Assembly: GCA_016191165.1 (NCBI GenBank)
Contig: JACPPF010000063.1
Span: 1-64,000, forward strand
Direction: 5' to 3'
Source of the DNA: Planctomycetota bacterium
Lineage (GTDB): Bacteria; Planctomycetota; Planctomycetia; Gemmatales; Gemmataceae
DNA: 64,000 nucleotides
In this document: in pieces, positions 24,791 through 33,718 of the stretch
Layout of the letters: each line of letters starts with the position of its first letter
Position numbering within the stretch: the stretch's first letter is position 1
Notes under the pieces: model-generated
Told to the model about the DNA's origin: nothing
Seen by the model: only the letters and a program-made list of their open reading frames with translations
Databases searched by the model: none
Made by a program: the position numbers and the translations under genes

Positions 24791-26464
24791 TTGGTGGAGA
24801 ATCCGCGCGTACTGGTCCTGGCGGGGGCGGCGGCGCCGTCGCCCGAAACGCTTGGGCTGCTGGCTCAGGGCCGGGAGCTCGTGTTCGTCTCGACGCCGTC
24901 CCAGGCGATGGCGGTCCTGCAGGGACAAACGTTCGAGGGGATGTACCTTTCCACCGGGGCGCCAGCCCTTGCCGATCAGGCGCAGGTCCTGTTGCGAAGT
25001 GAGTCGATTCTTGAGGTCCTGGGCGAGGGCATCGCGATCCTGGATCGGGATGGAAAAATCCTTTGGTCGAACCCCACCTTCGAGCGCTGGTGCGGCGGCC
25101 CGGTTCAGAATCAATTTTTCTTGGCCGCACTGGGTGATCCGATTCTCCTTGGCCCGCGCCTGGATCCATTTCAGACCGTGCTGCGGGGCGCCGGCGTCCA
25201 GACAAGGCTTCAGCGCCGCGATCAGTTTCTGGACGTCCGCCTTGCTCCCATTCTGGATGCGTCCGCGCAGGTTCATCAGGTGATCGCCCTGGGGCGGGAC
25301 ATCACCGCGGAGATCCAGAACGAACAAAAGCTCGACGCGCTGCACCAGGCCGGTCGGCAACTGGCCTGTTTGCAGTCCGAACTGAGTGCCGAGGATCGCG
25401 TCGCGGTACTGAAGGCGAACATTCGCAAGTTGACGCACGATCTGTTGCACTACGACGTGATCGAGATCCGCCTGCTTGACCCGAATACCAAACTGCTAAG
25501 GCCCCTGCTCGCCGAGGGCATGACGCCCGAGGCCGCCGAGCGCACGCTGTTCGCCAAAACCGAAGGCAATGGGGTCACCGGCTATGTGGCTGCAACCGGC
25601 AGGACCTACACCTGCAGCGACGCGGCCGCCGATCCGCTCTACATCGAAGGAGCCCACGGCGCCCGAAGCTCCCTCACGATCGCTTTGCGCGACGGCGATA
25701 CGGTAATTGGCACCTTCAACGTGGAGAGCCCGCAACTCAACGCCTTCAGCCCTCAGGACGTGCAGTTCGCCGAGATTTTCTGCCGCGAGCTGGCGTCCGC
25801 GCTGTTCACGCTCGACCTGCTGCTGGTCGAGGGACACACGGTCGCCACGCAATCGATCGAGGCGATCAATCAATCGGTCAGCATTCCGGTGGACGAAATC
25901 CTGGCCGCGGCCACGTACCTTCTGGATCGCTGGATCGGTCACGACGCCGAGATGGCCGACACGGTCAAGAAAATCCTGGCCAACGCCCGTTGCATCAAGG
26001 AGAACATTCTGCGTGTTGGCGAGGACGTTTCGCCGCAGGGCAAACACCTCATGCCTGGCCCCGAGGCGCGCTGCCGGCTCAGCCAGCGCGTGCTGGTCGT
26101 GGACAATGACGAGCGGGTGCGCAAGTCGGCCCACAGCATTCTCGGCCGCCTGGGTTGCATTGTCGAGACCGCGCGCGACGGCAAGGAGGCGATCGCTCTT
26201 GCCAAGCTAAGTCGTTACGATTCCATGCTTGCCGATATCCGCTTGCCCGACATCAGCGGCTTCGAGGTTTACCAGGCGCTCCGGCAAGCCCAGCCGACCG
26301 CCCAGGTGATTCTCATGACCAGCTTCGGCTATGACGCCACGCATTCCCTGGTCAAGGCGAAACAGGCAGGGCTGCGTCACGTGCTTTACAAGCCGTTCCG
26401 GGTCGACCAACTTTTGACCGCCTTACGAGACTCCCCGCCGAAACCTGGCAACCCCACGCCATGA
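24791..26464 (+). CDS. PAS-GAF sensor with C-terminal receiver, lacking a kinase ATPase domain
   Basis: 557 residues. Order: a receiver-like N-terminal fold (1-70) without obvious phospho-Asp, PAS (about 75-180: ILEVLGEGIAILDRDGKILWSNPTF is the core, in two parts), a helical link, GAF (about 195-345), a helix pair resembling a histidine-kinase dimerisation domain (EAINQSVSIPVDEILAAA) in which the expected His is not present, then directly a true receiver (430-550; LADIRLPD with the phospho-Asp, MTSFG, YKPF with the Lys). No ATPase domain is found. It therefore probably receives phosphate from elsewhere. The start is TTG 24791 or GTG 24794, both with GGAG upstream. The metallophosphoesterase follows after ten bases. 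Confidence 0.75.
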   Translation: MVENPRVLVLAGAAAPSPETLGLLAQGRELVFVSTPSQAMAVLQGQTFEGMYLSTGAPALADQAQVLLRSESILEVLGEGIAILDRDGKILWSNPTFERWCGGPVQNQFFLAALGDPILLGPRLDPFQTVLRGAGVQTRLQRRDQFLDVRLAPILDASAQVHQVIALGRDITAEIQNEQKLDALHQAGRQLACLQSELSAEDRVAVLKANIRKLTHDLLHYDVIEIRLLDPNTKLLRPLLAEGMTPEAAERTLFAKTEGNGVTGYVAATGRTYTCSDAAADPLYIEGAHGARSSLTIALRDGDTVIGTFNVESPQLNAFSPQDVQFAEIFCRELASALFTLDLLLVEGHTVATQSIEAINQSVSIPVDEILAAATYLLDRWIGHDAEMADTVKKILANARCIKENILRVGEDVSPQGKHLMPGPEARCRLSQRVLVVDNDERVRKSAHSILGRLGCIVETARDGKEAIALAKLSRYDSMLADIRLPDISGFEVYQALRQAQPTAQVILMTSFGYDATHSLVKAKQAGLRHVLYKPFRVDQLLTALRDSPPKPGNPTP

Positions 26465-26473
26465 TCGGTCCCA

Positions 26474-27718
26474 ATGTCGTGCTTCATGAATCTCGAAATC
26501 CTCCCGCAATATTTCCAGTCCGTGGCTGACTCCTTGCCCTGGTGGCTCCTACTCCTGGGCGCGTGCGTCGGGCATGGCTACCTCTTCATCGTCGCCCTCA
26601 ACGTGTTCTACGCCTGGCCGTTGCCGCACGAATTGATGAAGTACACGCGCAAGATCGACCTGCTGATCGTCGCCGGCGGCCCCGTGCTCTTCACCATCGC
26701 TCTGGATCTGCTTGACACACGCGGGCTTTCCTGGCAGGCCGGGCACTGGCGCGGCTACCTCTCCGGTTACACCGTGATCTGCTGGATCGTCGGCTGCGGC
26801 ATCGCGCCGGTGTGCGAGATATTTTACCTACTGCGCCGCCCTGCCCCGCAGGTGATCACCGAAACTGCCCACACCGTCGATGTCGCCCAGGAGCTCGGCT
26901 ACGCGCCCAGTGGTCATGGCAAAGATGCTCGCATGTGCGGCCTGCCACTCAATCAATGCTTTCAGGTCGAGTTCATCGAGAAAACGTTGCTTCTGCCGCG
27001 GATTCCGGACGCCTGGGACGGCTTGACGATCCTGCACCTGACCGACCTGCACCTGTGCGGCACGCCGGATCGACCGTTCTATCAGCTTGTCATGGAACAT
27101 TGCATGAAAGCCGGGACGGCCGACCTGGTGCTCCTGACCGGCGACGTCGTGGACAGCGAGCGCCATTACCGCTGGGTCGTCCCCGTTCTCGGAAAATTAC
27201 ACTGGAACATCGGCGCCTTCGCGATCCTCGGCAATCACGACTCCTGGCGGGATGTCGCGCTCATTCGCCGCCGACTGCGCCGCGTGGGCATGTCCGTACT
27301 CGGCAACTCCTGGCAGCAAATTGACGTGCGCGGCCATCCGCTGCTGGTGATCGGCCATGAGGGGCCGTGGTTCACGCCAATCCCGGATCTGACGCAATGC
27401 CCCGACGGGATTTTCCGATTGCTGCTGAGCCATACGCCGGACAACATCGTCTGGGCACAAAAGAATCACGTCGATCTGATGCTGGCGGGGCACGTACATG
27501 GCGGGCAGATACGCCTGCCCGTGCTGGGATCAGTGTTTGTACCTAGCCGCTACAGTCGGAAATATGATTGCGGGACGTTCTTCGAGGCGCCAACGGTAAT
27601 GCACGTGAGCCGCGGCCTGGCGGGGCAGCATCCATTGCGGTTTTTCTGCAAGCCGGAGGTGACGCGGATTGTGTTGCGGAAAAGCAAGAACCAAGAAAGG
27701 GTTCGCGATACCCAGTAG
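26474..27718 (+). CDS. membrane-anchored metallophosphoesterase (YkuE-like)
   Basis: 414 residues. The first about 130 residues contain three to four membrane helices; the rest is a calcineurin-type phosphoesterase with all metal motifs: LTDLHL (D-x-H), LTGDVVD, LGNHDSW, SHTPD and AGHVHGGQ. The closest described relatives are YkuE-type proteins (PF00149) of the cell surface; the substrate (phospholipid headgroup or nucleotide) is open. It starts ten bases after the sensor gene, so co-transcription is likely. ATG 26486 is an alternative start. Its last residues run close to the next open frame, whose true start is downstream. Confidence 0.8.
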   Translation: MSCFMNLEILPQYFQSVADSLPWWLLLLGACVGHGYLFIVALNVFYAWPLPHELMKYTRKIDLLIVAGGPVLFTIALDLLDTRGLSWQAGHWRGYLSGYTVICWIVGCGIAPVCEIFYLLRRPAPQVITETAHTVDVAQELGYAPSGHGKDARMCGLPLNQCFQVEFIEKTLLLPRIPDAWDGLTILHLTDLHLCGTPDRPFYQLVMEHCMKAGTADLVLLTGDVVDSERHYRWVVPVLGKLHWNIGAFAILGNHDSWRDVALIRRRLRRVGMSVLGNSWQQIDVRGHPLLVIGHEGPWFTPIPDLTQCPDGIFRLLLSHTPDNIVWAQKNHVDLMLAGHVHGGQIRLPVLGSVFVPSRYSRKYDCGTFFEAPTVMHVSRGLAGQHPLRFFCKPEVTRIVLRKSKNQERVRDTQ

Positions 27719-27834
27719 CGAGCGCGAAACCGCGGGCCGCTCGGAGACTCGGAATGTCGCTTGATTTTTCCGCAGGAACCGGGTATTCGGTTTGGTTTGT
27801 TACCGAGTTGCCCCAGGGGAAGGAGCCTCCCGGA

Positions 27835-28563
27835 ATGAAGCCGCTGCGTTTCCTTGGCATCACGACGGCCAAGCCTCGAAAATCGCCCGACCAACTCGCT
27901 TTCGAGTATGGCACGCACCTGCCAGTGCTCAAGGCTATCATCGACGTATTCCAGCCGCGGGGCGTCCTGGAGTTAGGCGCGGGCAGGTTTAGCACGCCGC
28001 TGTTCTATCACCAGATGAAAACCGTTGTCACCGTGGAATCCGACGCGAAATGGATCGAAGAAGTTGCCAAAGACGTGCCGCCGCGCGAGTCCTTTCACCT
28101 GGTGCATCACGCACTGCCCGGCCTGACCTCCCGGACGCGGATCAACTCAATCCCTGAACGGACAAAAGCCGAGAGTCTTCGTTTCTACAATCGTCTCCTG
28201 GCCCAACATCCAGGGTTGAATCTGTTATTCATCGATCACGTCTCCGGCCTGCGAGCTTATACGCTGGCGAATCTTCATGCGCGTTTCGATTTCGTCGTCT
28301 ATCACGATGCCGAGGACAGGGGATACGGGTACGAGCAATTCATTCCCACCCTCAGTACCGAGTATTTCCATTTTCTGTTCCGCTCATTCATTCCCTACAC
28401 CGGAATTCTGATCAACAAGAAGTTCGCGGACCGCGTTTCCGATTTCAACCGAGCCCTTGACCGGCAGTCGCAAGGGTACTTCCTCGAACAGTACCGCTTC
28501 GATCTTCAGGATCGCGCGAATGCGGAAGCGTTCGCAGCTGACCCGAGAAATATCTCCGCTTGA
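27835..28563 (+). CDS. SAM-dependent methyltransferase-like protein
   Basis: 242 residues from ATG 27835, which has a perfect AAGGAG nine bases upstream; the open frame extends to 27568 but overlaps the phosphoesterase gene. Residues about 30-70 show FQPRGVLELGAGRFSTPLFY followed by VVTVESDAKWIEE, the SAM-binding loop and acidic strand end of a class I methyltransferase. Later NLLFIDHVSG and FVVYHDAEDRGYG replace the usual catalytic region. A methyl acceptor cannot be named. It stands after the phosphoesterase on the same strand; the following gene has its own promoter. Confidence 0.65.
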   Translation: MKPLRFLGITTAKPRKSPDQLAFEYGTHLPVLKAIIDVFQPRGVLELGAGRFSTPLFYHQMKTVVTVESDAKWIEEVAKDVPPRESFHLVHHALPGLTSRTRINSIPERTKAESLRFYNRLLAQHPGLNLLFIDHVSGLRAYTLANLHARFDFVVYHDAEDRGYGYEQFIPTLSTEYFHFLFRSFIPYTGILINKKFADRVSDFNRALDRQSQGYFLEQYRFDLQDRANAEAFAADPRNISA

Positions 28564-28715
28564 ATGAGGCCGCTCCCCTCGTGCGACCGAGTGCAACGAA
28601 AAAAAGTTGGCTCCCGCCGACCGGGCAAACCCCGGATAACGCAAAATCGACAGGGTTTGCTCAAATTCCACACAACGGCCATTCTCGCGCCGCTTGAAAA
28701 AAAAGAAATTACGGC

Positions 28716-28744
28716 TTGCGACCGAATCTGAAAAAGAATACGAT
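28716..28744 (+). promoter_or_regulatory. promoter of the DUF1501 gene
   Basis: TTGCGA (28716-28721) and TACGAT (28739-28744) are 17 bases apart. A start near 28751 gives a 39-base leader containing AAAGGGGGG before the ATG at 28790. Confidence 0.5.
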
Positions 28745-28789
28745 GACGTAGATTGTGGAAACACACACTCTTTCAAAGGGGGGAACCCA

Positions 28790-30073
28790 ATGCTTAGTTT
28801 TCTCGGCTCGGCCCAGAAGTTCTGCGACGGTTTGAATCGCCGCAGCTTTTTGAAGATCGGCGCTTTCGGCGCGGGTCTCACCTTGGTCGACATGTTGCGC
28901 GCCAAAGCGCAAGCGACGCCGAATGTCGCCGCTCCGACGACACCGAAATCCGCCGTCATGATCTACCTGCCTGGCGGCCCGTCGCACATGGACATGTATG
29001 ATCTAAAGCCCGAAGCGCCGATGGAATATCGCGGCGAATTCCGCCCGATCCAGACGAATGTCAACGGCGTGCAGATCTCCGAATACTTCCCGCTCCAGGC
29101 GCGCATGTTCGACAAGCTCACCACGATTCGCTCGATCGTTTCGGTGGACGAGCACTCCGATAGCCTCGTGATGACTGGCTACAGCGACAACACCAATCGC
29201 GTGGCCCACCATCCGTCGTTCGGGTCCGTGATGTCGCGTCTCCGCGGCAACGTCAACGCCGACATCCCGCCTTTCGTCAGCCTGCGTGGCATGTCGATTG
29301 GCAGCGAACCTGGTTACCTGGGCGTTGCCCATCGTGCCTTCACCCCAAGCGGCACGGGCATGGCCAATCTCGGCCTCGCCTCGGGCGTCACCACCGAGCA
29401 AAACGGCGTTCGCCGCGATCTTTTGGCCCGCTTCGATACCGTGCGACGTGAGATCGACGCCTCCGGCTCCATGAGCGGCATGGACACCTTCGCGCAGCGG
29501 GCGTTCAGCATGGTCGCCTCCGGCGCCACGCGCCGCGCCCTCGACCTCTCCAGCGAAGATCCCCGCACCCGCGACCGCTATCGCGGCGTCGAGCAGTTCC
29601 TGACCGCGCGCCGGCTCGTTGAATCCGGCGTCGGATGTGTCACGCTGGCCTACGGTGGCTGGGATACGCACGGCCAGAACTTTGTCACGCTCCGCAATCA
29701 GCTGCCACAACTGGATCGTGGCATCGCCAACCTCGTCCAGGACCTTCACGACCGCGGCATGGATCGCGATACCGTCGTCGTCGTTTGGGGCGAGTTCGGC
29801 CGTACGCCGCGCGTCAACGGCAGCGCCGGCCGCGACCACTGGGCGCCGGTCATGTCGGCGATGGTCGCTGGCGGCGGGCTTCGCATGGGCCAGGCGATCG
29901 GCGCTTCCAGCGCTCGCGGCGAATACCCGCGTGATCGCCGATACACGCCCTCGCAGGTCCTCAGCACCCTCTATCGTGCCATGGGCATCGATGCCTCGAT
30001 GACCTTCGCCAACGGTTCGGGCCGGCCGATGTACATCCTTGATGACCGCGAACCGGTCGCCGAGTTGCTTTAA
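28790..30073 (+). CDS. DUF1501 (sulfatase-like fold) twin-arginine protein
   Basis: 427 residues. The N-terminus has NRRSFLKIGAFGAGLTLVDM, a twin-arginine signal, so it should be exported folded. DUF1501 hallmarks follow: MIYLPGGPSHMDMYDLKP, YFPLQARMFDKLTTIRS, YGGWDTHGQN and VVWGEFGRTPRVNGSAGRDHW. DUF1501 proteins are expanded in planctomycetes, often next to DUF1549/DUF1553 cytochrome proteins; no such partner is present here, so this is an orphan copy. The fold is related to alkaline phosphatase/sulfatase, but no enzymatic activity is established. The start is fixed by a G-rich ribosome site; a terminator follows. Confidence 0.9.
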   Translation: MLSFLGSAQKFCDGLNRRSFLKIGAFGAGLTLVDMLRAKAQATPNVAAPTTPKSAVMIYLPGGPSHMDMYDLKPEAPMEYRGEFRPIQTNVNGVQISEYFPLQARMFDKLTTIRSIVSVDEHSDSLVMTGYSDNTNRVAHHPSFGSVMSRLRGNVNADIPPFVSLRGMSIGSEPGYLGVAHRAFTPSGTGMANLGLASGVTTEQNGVRRDLLARFDTVRREIDASGSMSGMDTFAQRAFSMVASGATRRALDLSSEDPRTRDRYRGVEQFLTARRLVESGVGCVTLAYGGWDTHGQNFVTLRNQLPQLDRGIANLVQDLHDRGMDRDTVVVVWGEFGRTPRVNGSAGRDHWAPVMSAMVAGGGLRMGQAIGASSARGEYPRDRRYTPSQVLSTLYRAMGIDASMTFANGSGRPMYILDDREPVAELL

Positions 30074-30101
30074 TCCTGGTCCGAATCCTGAAACGATCGA
30101 G

Positions 30102-30139
30102 GCCCGATGACGCGCGTCATCGGGCTTCTTCTTCTTTTT
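30102..30139 (+). terminator. intrinsic terminator after DUF1501
   Basis: GCCCGATGACG and CGTCATCGGGC pair perfectly around CG, followed by a T-rich tract (TTCTTCTTCTTTTTT). Confidence 0.9.
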
Positions 30140-30155
30140 TGCCATCTGTCGAATT

Positions 30156-31244
30156 TCACCGCTCGCGTGCCGAGTAGAAAAACTCGTACCGAAGATTCAG
30201 GTAGATGAATACATGCGCCACCAACAGGTAGGACAACATTGGCGTCAGCGCGATGCCCAGCAGGAGATGAAATGTGACCGTCTCGCCCAGCGACAAGGCC
30301 CGCTGCGGGCCGCCCGCGAATCCAAACGCCAAAAGCACCGGAATCAAGAGTGGCAACGTCACCAGCGCGGCAAACGCGAACGCCACGGCCTGGTAAAGAT
30401 AGATTCGGCCCAGGTGTTGGCGAATCATGCCCAGCCATTCACGGATGCCCTTCACGATTGAGAATTCTTCCACCATCAACGTCGGTCCCATCAGCAGCAT
30501 GGCGAAACCGAAGATTGGCCAGCAGATGGCCTCGACAATCATGCGTGCGCCATGCAGCACGTTAAGGAGCGTTCCCTGGCCAAGTCCGGGCGGATTTTCG
30601 TCGGACGCAAACCAACCAGGCGCCAGACGCAGCAGCAGGATTAACGCGGCCAGTGCCCCGCCGACCAGCGTCAGGGCGCAGGTCAGTCGAAAGGCGGCGC
30701 CGACCAGGCCCGGTCGAATTTCACTGAAGCGAGCGAGCCGAAAACGCGACAGCTCCAGCGCCGTCATCTGCGTGATGATGCTGGTGCATAGGCTGAACAA
30801 GACCAGCAAAAGCAACGACGCCAAGAGTACGCCGGCCCAGGCCCATTCAACGGGCAAAAAGAACGCCATCACATCGGCCGCAGTCATCACCACGCCAAAG
30901 CCAAGGCCAGTGAATGCGGCCGTGGTGAGCTTGGCGCGTTGCAGGCAGCTGTCAAACGCGGTAAACAGTTCCTCGACCAGACCGCGCATGCCCAGCGTGC
31001 GGAGTTCGGGGCCCGTCGTTCGGCTTTTTTCACGTGGGAGGCTTGCATCATCAGGCGCCGCCAGATCGGCAAACTCCTGCCAGGCGTCCATCGTCTGCCA
31101 GGGATCGTCGGAGGAACGCCGCGCCCGGCTTTCCCACGGAATGCGTCCAGACTTGAGGTAATGGCGCAGCGCCTCCGTGCTGCGGGCGCGCAACACTCGC
31201 CCATCGGGAAGGCGTACGTACCAGATGTCGGAGCCGGAAGCCAT
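30156..31244 (-). CDS. membrane protein with N-terminal GYF_2-like domain
   Basis: About 362 residues. Residues 1-60 read like the DUF4339/GYF_2-type module used in planctomycete membrane proteins: IWYVRLPDGRVLRARSTEAL, then LKSGRIPWESRARRSSDDPW. Then a linker and about six membrane helices (about 110-355), with a conserved-looking FYSARER end. Function unknown. The start is uncertain: ATG 31244 places the GYF-like domain at the very N-terminus, while ATG 31274 adds ten residues with no better ribosome site. It is divergent from the second GT87 gene. Confidence 0.65.
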   Translation of the reverse strand: MASGSDIWYVRLPDGRVLRARSTEALRHYLKSGRIPWESRARRSSDDPWQTMDAWQEFADLAAPDDASLPREKSRTTGPELRTLGMRGLVEELFTAFDSCLQRAKLTTAAFTGLGFGVVMTAADVMAFFLPVEWAWAGVLLASLLLLVLFSLCTSIITQMTALELSRFRLARFSEIRPGLVGAAFRLTCALTLVGGALAALILLLRLAPGWFASDENPPGLGQGTLLNVLHGARMIVEAICWPIFGFAMLLMGPTLMVEEFSIVKGIREWLGMIRQHLGRIYLYQAVAFAFAALVTLPLLIPVLLAFGFAGGPQRALSLGETVTFHLLLGIALTPMLSYLLVAHVFIYLNLRYEFFYSARER

Positions 31245-31383
31245 TTTCAATTCACTCGGCCAGAGAACACCCATTCAACCGTACCTGCCATTTCGACGGG
31301 ATGCCACGAGGCGTCGAGGGAGATTTCCAGGGAAAGGCGAGGCACAACCGGCAAAACCGCGCAATCCAGCACCACAGTTACGC

Positions 31384-31413
31384 TTGAGCCGATCGCGACG
31401 AATGTGCTATGGT
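31384..31413 (+). promoter_or_regulatory. candidate promoter of the second GT87 gene
   Basis: TTGAGC (31384-31389), 18-base spacer, TATGGT (31408-31413). A ribosome site AAGGAG (31427-31432) and the ATG at 31442 follow closely. Confidence 0.4.
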
Positions 31414-31441
31414 AGACGGCCTTATGAAGGAGAGTATCATC

Positions 31442-32797
31442 ATGCACGGCGCCGCGTTACGGTTTCCACTTGCTTGGCTTCGCCCACGCTGGCTGCTCGT
31501 CGGTCTGACGTGCTTTTTTCTGGTGATCGGGGTTCAATACACGTTGAAGCTGCGCCATTCGAAAAACAACTCGCGCTCGGCGTTTTTGCGCTGGCGCATC
31601 CAGCTCGACGATCTCGACGCCGGGGTAAACGTCTGGGAAAAACACGCCTATCCGAATCCGCCCATCATGGCGATCATCCTGAAGCCATTCCACGATCTGC
31701 CGCCGCGGCTGGGCGCTTCGCTCTGGTTCGCATTCAAGGCGATCCTGGCTCTCGCGGCAATCCTCGGGGTTCTGAGACTGCTCGACGCCAACCCACCGCT
31801 GGCGCCGATGCCTCTTGTTGGCAAGGTGCTGGCCATCGCGTTGTGCCTGCGACCAATGGCAGGCGACCTGGTGCATGGAAACGTCAATTTGCTGATCCTT
31901 TTCCTGATCGTGGCGACGCTGCTCGCCCTTCTGCACGGCCGCGATGGTCTCGCGGGCCTGTTCCTGGGCCTGGGCATTGCGTGCAAGTTGACCCCGGCGT
32001 TGTTCCTGGTGTACTTCCTCTGGAAGCGCGCGTGGGGCGTCCTCCTCGGCGCCACGGCCTCGCTTGGGCTGTTCGTCCTGTTGATCCCCGCGTCGTTCCT
32101 TGGCTGGCACGAAAACCTTGAATACCTGCAAAGCTGGCACAAGCAAATGATTGCACCCTTTGCCGCGGGTGTGGTAACGAGCGAGCACAACAACCAATCG
32201 CTGCCGGGCTTCCTGCACAGGATGCTGACCGACGAGCCGTCGTTCTCCGATTACGACGGCGATCGCCGAATCTCTCTTGAGACCCACAATCTCGCTTCGT
32301 TGCCGCGCGAGGCGGTACAGAGCATCCTTCTTGGCTGCATGGCAATTTTTGTCCTTCTTGTCATGCGTTTCTGTCCCGCCGGCGCGACGGATCGGCCCAC
32401 CTTGCAAACGCTGGCGGAGTTCGGCGTGATCGTCCTGGGGATGTTGCTATTCTGTGAGCGGACCTGGAAGCATCACGCCGTGACGTTGCTGCTGCCGTTT
32501 GCCGTGCTGAGCTATGGCGTGACCACGCCGACGTTCTCGCGCGGCCTGCGCTGGTATTTCGCCGCGACCCTCGGATTAACCGCGGTATTGATGTTGGCGA
32601 CGAGCACGGGCGTTTTCGATCGGCATCTCGATCCCGAGGAACGCTTCGGGAAGCTAGCGCAGGTTTATGGTGCGTATGTCTGGGTCTTCCTGCTCTTGCT
32701 CGCGAGCATGTTTGTGGTTCTACGGAGTTTGCCTCGCCCAAATTCTGAAAGTGACAGAAATTGCCAACACCAGCCCCCGGCGCAAGTCGGGGGATAA
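31442..32797 (+). CDS. second GT87 (DUF2029) membrane glycosyltransferase-like protein
   Basis: 451 residues from ATG 31442 (AAGGAG nine bases upstream; the in-frame ATG at 31409 lacks one). About eleven hydrophobic segments. The first loop carries IQLDDLDAGVNVWEKHAYPNPP, i.e. the acidic catalytic loop with a Tyr-Pro-Pro stretch, split here to avoid a long quote: IQLDDLDAG then KHAYPNPP. Later LVHGNVNLLILFLIVATLLA and GLGIACKLTPALFL fit the family. Donor would be a polyprenyl-phosphate sugar. The C-terminal tail CQHQPPAQVGG and the stop are encoded by the left arm of a palindromic repeat (32770-32865), so the tail is probably not part of the ancestral protein. Confidence 0.75.
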   Translation: MHGAALRFPLAWLRPRWLLVGLTCFFLVIGVQYTLKLRHSKNNSRSAFLRWRIQLDDLDAGVNVWEKHAYPNPPIMAIILKPFHDLPPRLGASLWFAFKAILALAAILGVLRLLDANPPLAPMPLVGKVLAIALCLRPMAGDLVHGNVNLLILFLIVATLLALLHGRDGLAGLFLGLGIACKLTPALFLVYFLWKRAWGVLLGATASLGLFVLLIPASFLGWHENLEYLQSWHKQMIAPFAAGVVTSEHNNQSLPGFLHRMLTDEPSFSDYDGDRRISLETHNLASLPREAVQSILLGCMAIFVLLVMRFCPAGATDRPTLQTLAEFGVIVLGMLLFCERTWKHHAVTLLLPFAVLSYGVTTPTFSRGLRWYFAATLGLTAVLMLATSTGVFDRHLDPEERFGKLAQVYGAYVWVFLLLLASMFVVLRSLPRPNSESDRNCQHQPPAQVGG

Positions 32798-32865
32798 AGC
32801 GGCGTCGCCCCCGCCTTGGGCCGGGGAGAAAGCAATCTCAACCCGCGGCTTGCGCCCGGGGCTGG
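32770..32865. repeat. wide inverted repeat overlapping the 3' end of the GT87 gene
   Basis: CCAGCCCCCGGCGCAAG (32770-32786) and CTTGCGCCCGGGGCTGG (32849-32865) match at 16 of 17 positions; an extra GGGGGAT/GCCCCC segment lies inside. The wording is a variant of the GAGCGCAAGC family. The left arm is translated as the last residues of the GT87 protein. Confidence 0.7.
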
Positions 32866-32948
32866 TACCTGAGCTGACACGGCACTACCCTTTTTTGGGG
32901 CCGCGAATACCATGCTGGACACACCCCGTTTTTTGGGAAGGAGCCATT

Positions 32949-33686
32949 ATGTCCAGCGAATCAGCGACCCAGGGCGGTGCCACCGAGGCGTGGCCGATTC
33001 TTTCGATGACCGAACGGCGCATCCTGGGCGTCATGGTCGAAAAGGCCAAGACGACGCCGGACACCTATCCGATGAGCGTCAATTCCTTGATGACCGGTTC
33101 CAATCAAAAGAGCAATCGCGACCCCTTGTTGAATTTGAGCGACGAGGATATCGAAAAGACCCTCGCCGGCATGCAACCCAAGGGCTACGTCACACGAATC
33201 CAGGGCGGCCGGGTCGAACGCTGGCGGCATAACCTGTATGATCTATGGAGTGTCAACAAGGTCGAACTGGCGATCCTGGCCGAGTTGCTCCTGCGCGGCC
33301 CCCAGACTGAGGGCGAGTTGCGCCAGCGCGCCAGCCGCATGGAGCCGATCGACGACCTGGATGCGCTTCGCCTGGCGTTGAAGCCGTTGGTGGATCGCAA
33401 CCTCGTCATCTTCCTCGGCCCCGAAGGCCGGCGCGGAACGCTGATCACGCATGGCTTTCACGCGCCGAAGGAGATCGACCTGCTGAAGTCGCAATCTCGC
33501 GTCGAGGACGTGGCGAGCCCATCGATACGGGCATCGGCAAGCGGCGACCTGGGAAATATCGAGAGGGAATTGGCGGACGCGAAAAGCGAAATCGCGGCGA
33601 TGCGAACCCAGATACAACAGATTCAAGACACGCTTCGCACCACACAAGAGCAACTGCAAACACTCAAGAATTCGCTCGGCGGCTAA
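32949..33686 (+). CDS. yceH: YceH family protein (DUF480)
   Basis: 245 residues from ATG 32949 with AAGGAG in front. The N-terminal two thirds match YceH/UPF0502: LSMTERRILGVMVEKAKTTP, YPMSVNSLMTGSNQKSNRDP and AELLLRGPQTEGELRQRASR, which form two winged-helix domains. A C-terminal coiled coil (about 205-242) is typical. YceH has been linked to envelope or virulence phenotypes in enterobacteria, but its molecular role is not established. The pseudouridine synthase follows 32 bases later on the same strand, so both may share a transcript. Confidence 0.9.
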   Translation: MSSESATQGGATEAWPILSMTERRILGVMVEKAKTTPDTYPMSVNSLMTGSNQKSNRDPLLNLSDEDIEKTLAGMQPKGYVTRIQGGRVERWRHNLYDLWSVNKVELAILAELLLRGPQTEGELRQRASRMEPIDDLDALRLALKPLVDRNLVIFLGPEGRRGTLITHGFHAPKEIDLLKSQSRVEDVASPSIRASASGDLGNIERELADAKSEIAAMRTQIQQIQDTLRTTQEQLQTLKNSLGG

Positions 33687-33718
33687 GCCGCTCGCGGCCC
33701 GGCGACAAGGAACTTTTC

